The notes beneath the pieces are model-generated. The model searched no databases, had not been told where the DNA came from, and saw only the letters and a list, made by a program, of their open reading frames with translations. From Spirochaetales bacterium (GTDB taxonomy: Bacteria > Spirochaetota > Spirochaetia > DTKZ01), in the NCBI GenBank assembly GCA_031266855.1, contig JAISAF010000234.1, positions 1 through 5,478 on the forward strand: a DNA stretch of 5,478 nt, given 5' to 3'. Below, one piece after another: positions 5,049 to 5,478 of this stretch (position 1 is the stretch's first letter; every line of letters begins with the position of its first letter). A program made the translations under genes and the position numbers.

Positions 5049-5330
5049 TTAATCAACATGCAGTATGTCCATAATGGAGGCAAGCGCGTCCCTGGAAAAA
5101 TCCGCGCGGGAAATCATAAGCCGCAGTTCGTTCTCCATGTAGGGCAAAAGCTCAATAGCCATCGCCGCCGGAGGCGCGGGCAGCCCCATCAAACTTCCAA
5201 ACAGCATAATGGTAAACAGATTTTCCATCTCGTTTACCTCGAATATCAGCATGTCCGTAGCCTTGATGCGGTTTATCGCCGTAATGTAGTGGACAAGTTT
5301 TTTCGGAATAGAAAGAATTCTCTTCAACAT
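5049..5330 (-). CDS. Small protein paired with the Get3/ArsA-like ATPase (93 residues)
   Basis: Starts at ATG 5330 (MLKRILSIPKKLVHYITAIN) and ends at TAA 5049-5051. The Shine-Dalgarno site is weak (GCGGGG region). A GTG further upstream (5369) would lie inside a terminator stem and is rejected. The N-terminus is basic and amphipathic. The centre (about 36-60) is hydrophobic and contains MLFGSLMGLPAPPAAMAIEL leading into LPYMENEL, and the tail is acidic (ADFSRDALASIMDILHVD). The 'lFG-x-x-x-GlP-x-PP...LLPY' pattern recalls, from memory, small proteins encoded beside ArsA/Get3-type ATPases in other prokaryotes, including the group called cory-CC-star. The C-terminal Cys pair of that group is missing here. 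A role as partner or adaptor of the ATPase is inferred from the conserved pairing and the 21-base spacing. The hydrophobic stretch is broken by prolines, so membrane insertion is uncertain. Confidence 0.85.
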   Translation of the reverse strand: MLKRILSIPKKLVHYITAINRIKATDMLIFEVNEMENLFTIMLFGSLMGLPAPPAAMAIELLPYMENELRLMISRADFSRDALASIMDILHVD

Positions 5331-5354
5331 AGACCCCGCGCTCACCCACGCCCA

Positions 5355-5394
5355 TAAAAAAGCCCGCACGCGGCCCGAAGGCGGGTGCGGGCTT
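5355..5394 (-). terminator. Strong rho-independent terminator between the right-edge gene and the ATPase operon
   Basis: On the minus strand AAGCCCGCAC pairs perfectly with GTGCGGGCTT (5385-5394 with 5360-5369). An inner GCC/GGC stem-loop is capped by CGAA (complement), and T6 follows at 5356-5361. No T-run follows on the + strand, so it acts on minus-strand transcripts. It lies 37 bases past the stop of the right-edge gene and about 24 bases before the start of the 93-residue gene. Confidence 0.88.
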
Positions 5395-5415
5395 CAAAAA
5401 CGCTAAACCCTAAAA

Positions 5416-5430
5416 ACTTTTCCGAAAAGT
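5416..5430 (-). other. Small palindrome directly after the right-edge gene
   Basis: ACTTTTC and GAAAAGT flank one base, immediately after the stop codon at 5432-5434. On the minus strand it is followed by TTTT. It might be a weak AT-rich terminator ahead of the strong one, or a regulator site for the downstream operon. Confidence 0.3.
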
Positions 5431-5431
5431 C

Positions 5432-5478
5432 TTATGCTTTTTCGGGAACAACAGCGCCCTTGCCCTTGAAGTTTTTCA
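5432..5478 (-). CDS. C-terminal end of an unidentified gene entering from the right edge
   Basis: The minus strand reads KNFKGKGAVVPEKA and then TAA at 5432-5434. The codon before the first Lys is cut by the window edge (NTG). Only 14 residues are visible, with mixed basic residues and a Val-Val-Pro-Glu tail, so no family can be named. The frame is chosen because a strong minus-strand terminator follows 37 bases after this stop; the other frames hit stops that fit less well. Confidence 0.5.
   Translation of the reverse strand, partial: KNFKGKGAVVPEKA

Noticed and set aside
4665..5052. Plus-strand frames opposite the ATPase gene
   Set aside because: The minus strand encodes intact Walker A and switch motifs here; the plus-strand frames are shadows without motifs.
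5331..5369. Upstream GTG start for the 93-residue protein
   Set aside because: The GTG lies in the stem of the strong terminator and has no ribosome-binding site; starting at ATG 5330 gives a natural MLKRIL N-terminus.

Overview
This window looks like an ordinary chromosomal stretch of a bacterium with roughly 50% GC. The genes have Shine-Dalgarno sites, and the longest gene encodes a lipoprotein built of fibronectin type III repeats. That lipoprotein style, the intermediate GC and the many small intergenic hairpins would fit a spirochaete such as a gut Treponema. This is inference from gene style only; no rRNA or marker gene is present to prove it.

Layout from left to right: (1) the C-terminal part of a deoxycytidylate deaminase-type zinc enzyme on the + strand (1-183), followed by two hairpins, the second a clear rho-independent terminator. 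(2) Convergent to it, a long minus-strand gene (300-2312) for a predicted lipoprotein with seven tandem Fn3 domains; the last three are recent duplicates. (3) A gene-poor spacer (2313-2627). (4) A minus-strand pair with a 29-base overlap: a 226-residue single-pass membrane protein of unknown function, and a 91-residue protein with a weak resemblance to the MIP18/DUF59 fold. (5) A 503-base non-coding region (3556-4058) packed with repeats: two small GC-rich hairpins, four copies of a GATYGAAGCGGAAAGCCC-like motif in two orientations, a 12-bp hairpin, a 24-bp-arm near-perfect palindrome, and two copies of a CTTATCCGGCTTCGCGGTAA repeat. (6) A minus-strand two-gene operon: a 93-residue small protein followed by a 322-residue Get3/ArsA-type P-loop ATPase. 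(7) A strong minus-strand terminator and the last 14 residues of another minus-strand gene entering from the right edge.

The two most interesting parts are the Get3/ArsA-like ATPase with its small hydrophobic partner and the repeat-rich intergenic region. The ATPase has the full nucleotide-binding and switch motifs, with a switch II very close to that of Get3. The partner gene starts only about 24 bases after a terminator. I see no CRISPR array, tRNA, rRNA or transposase gene.
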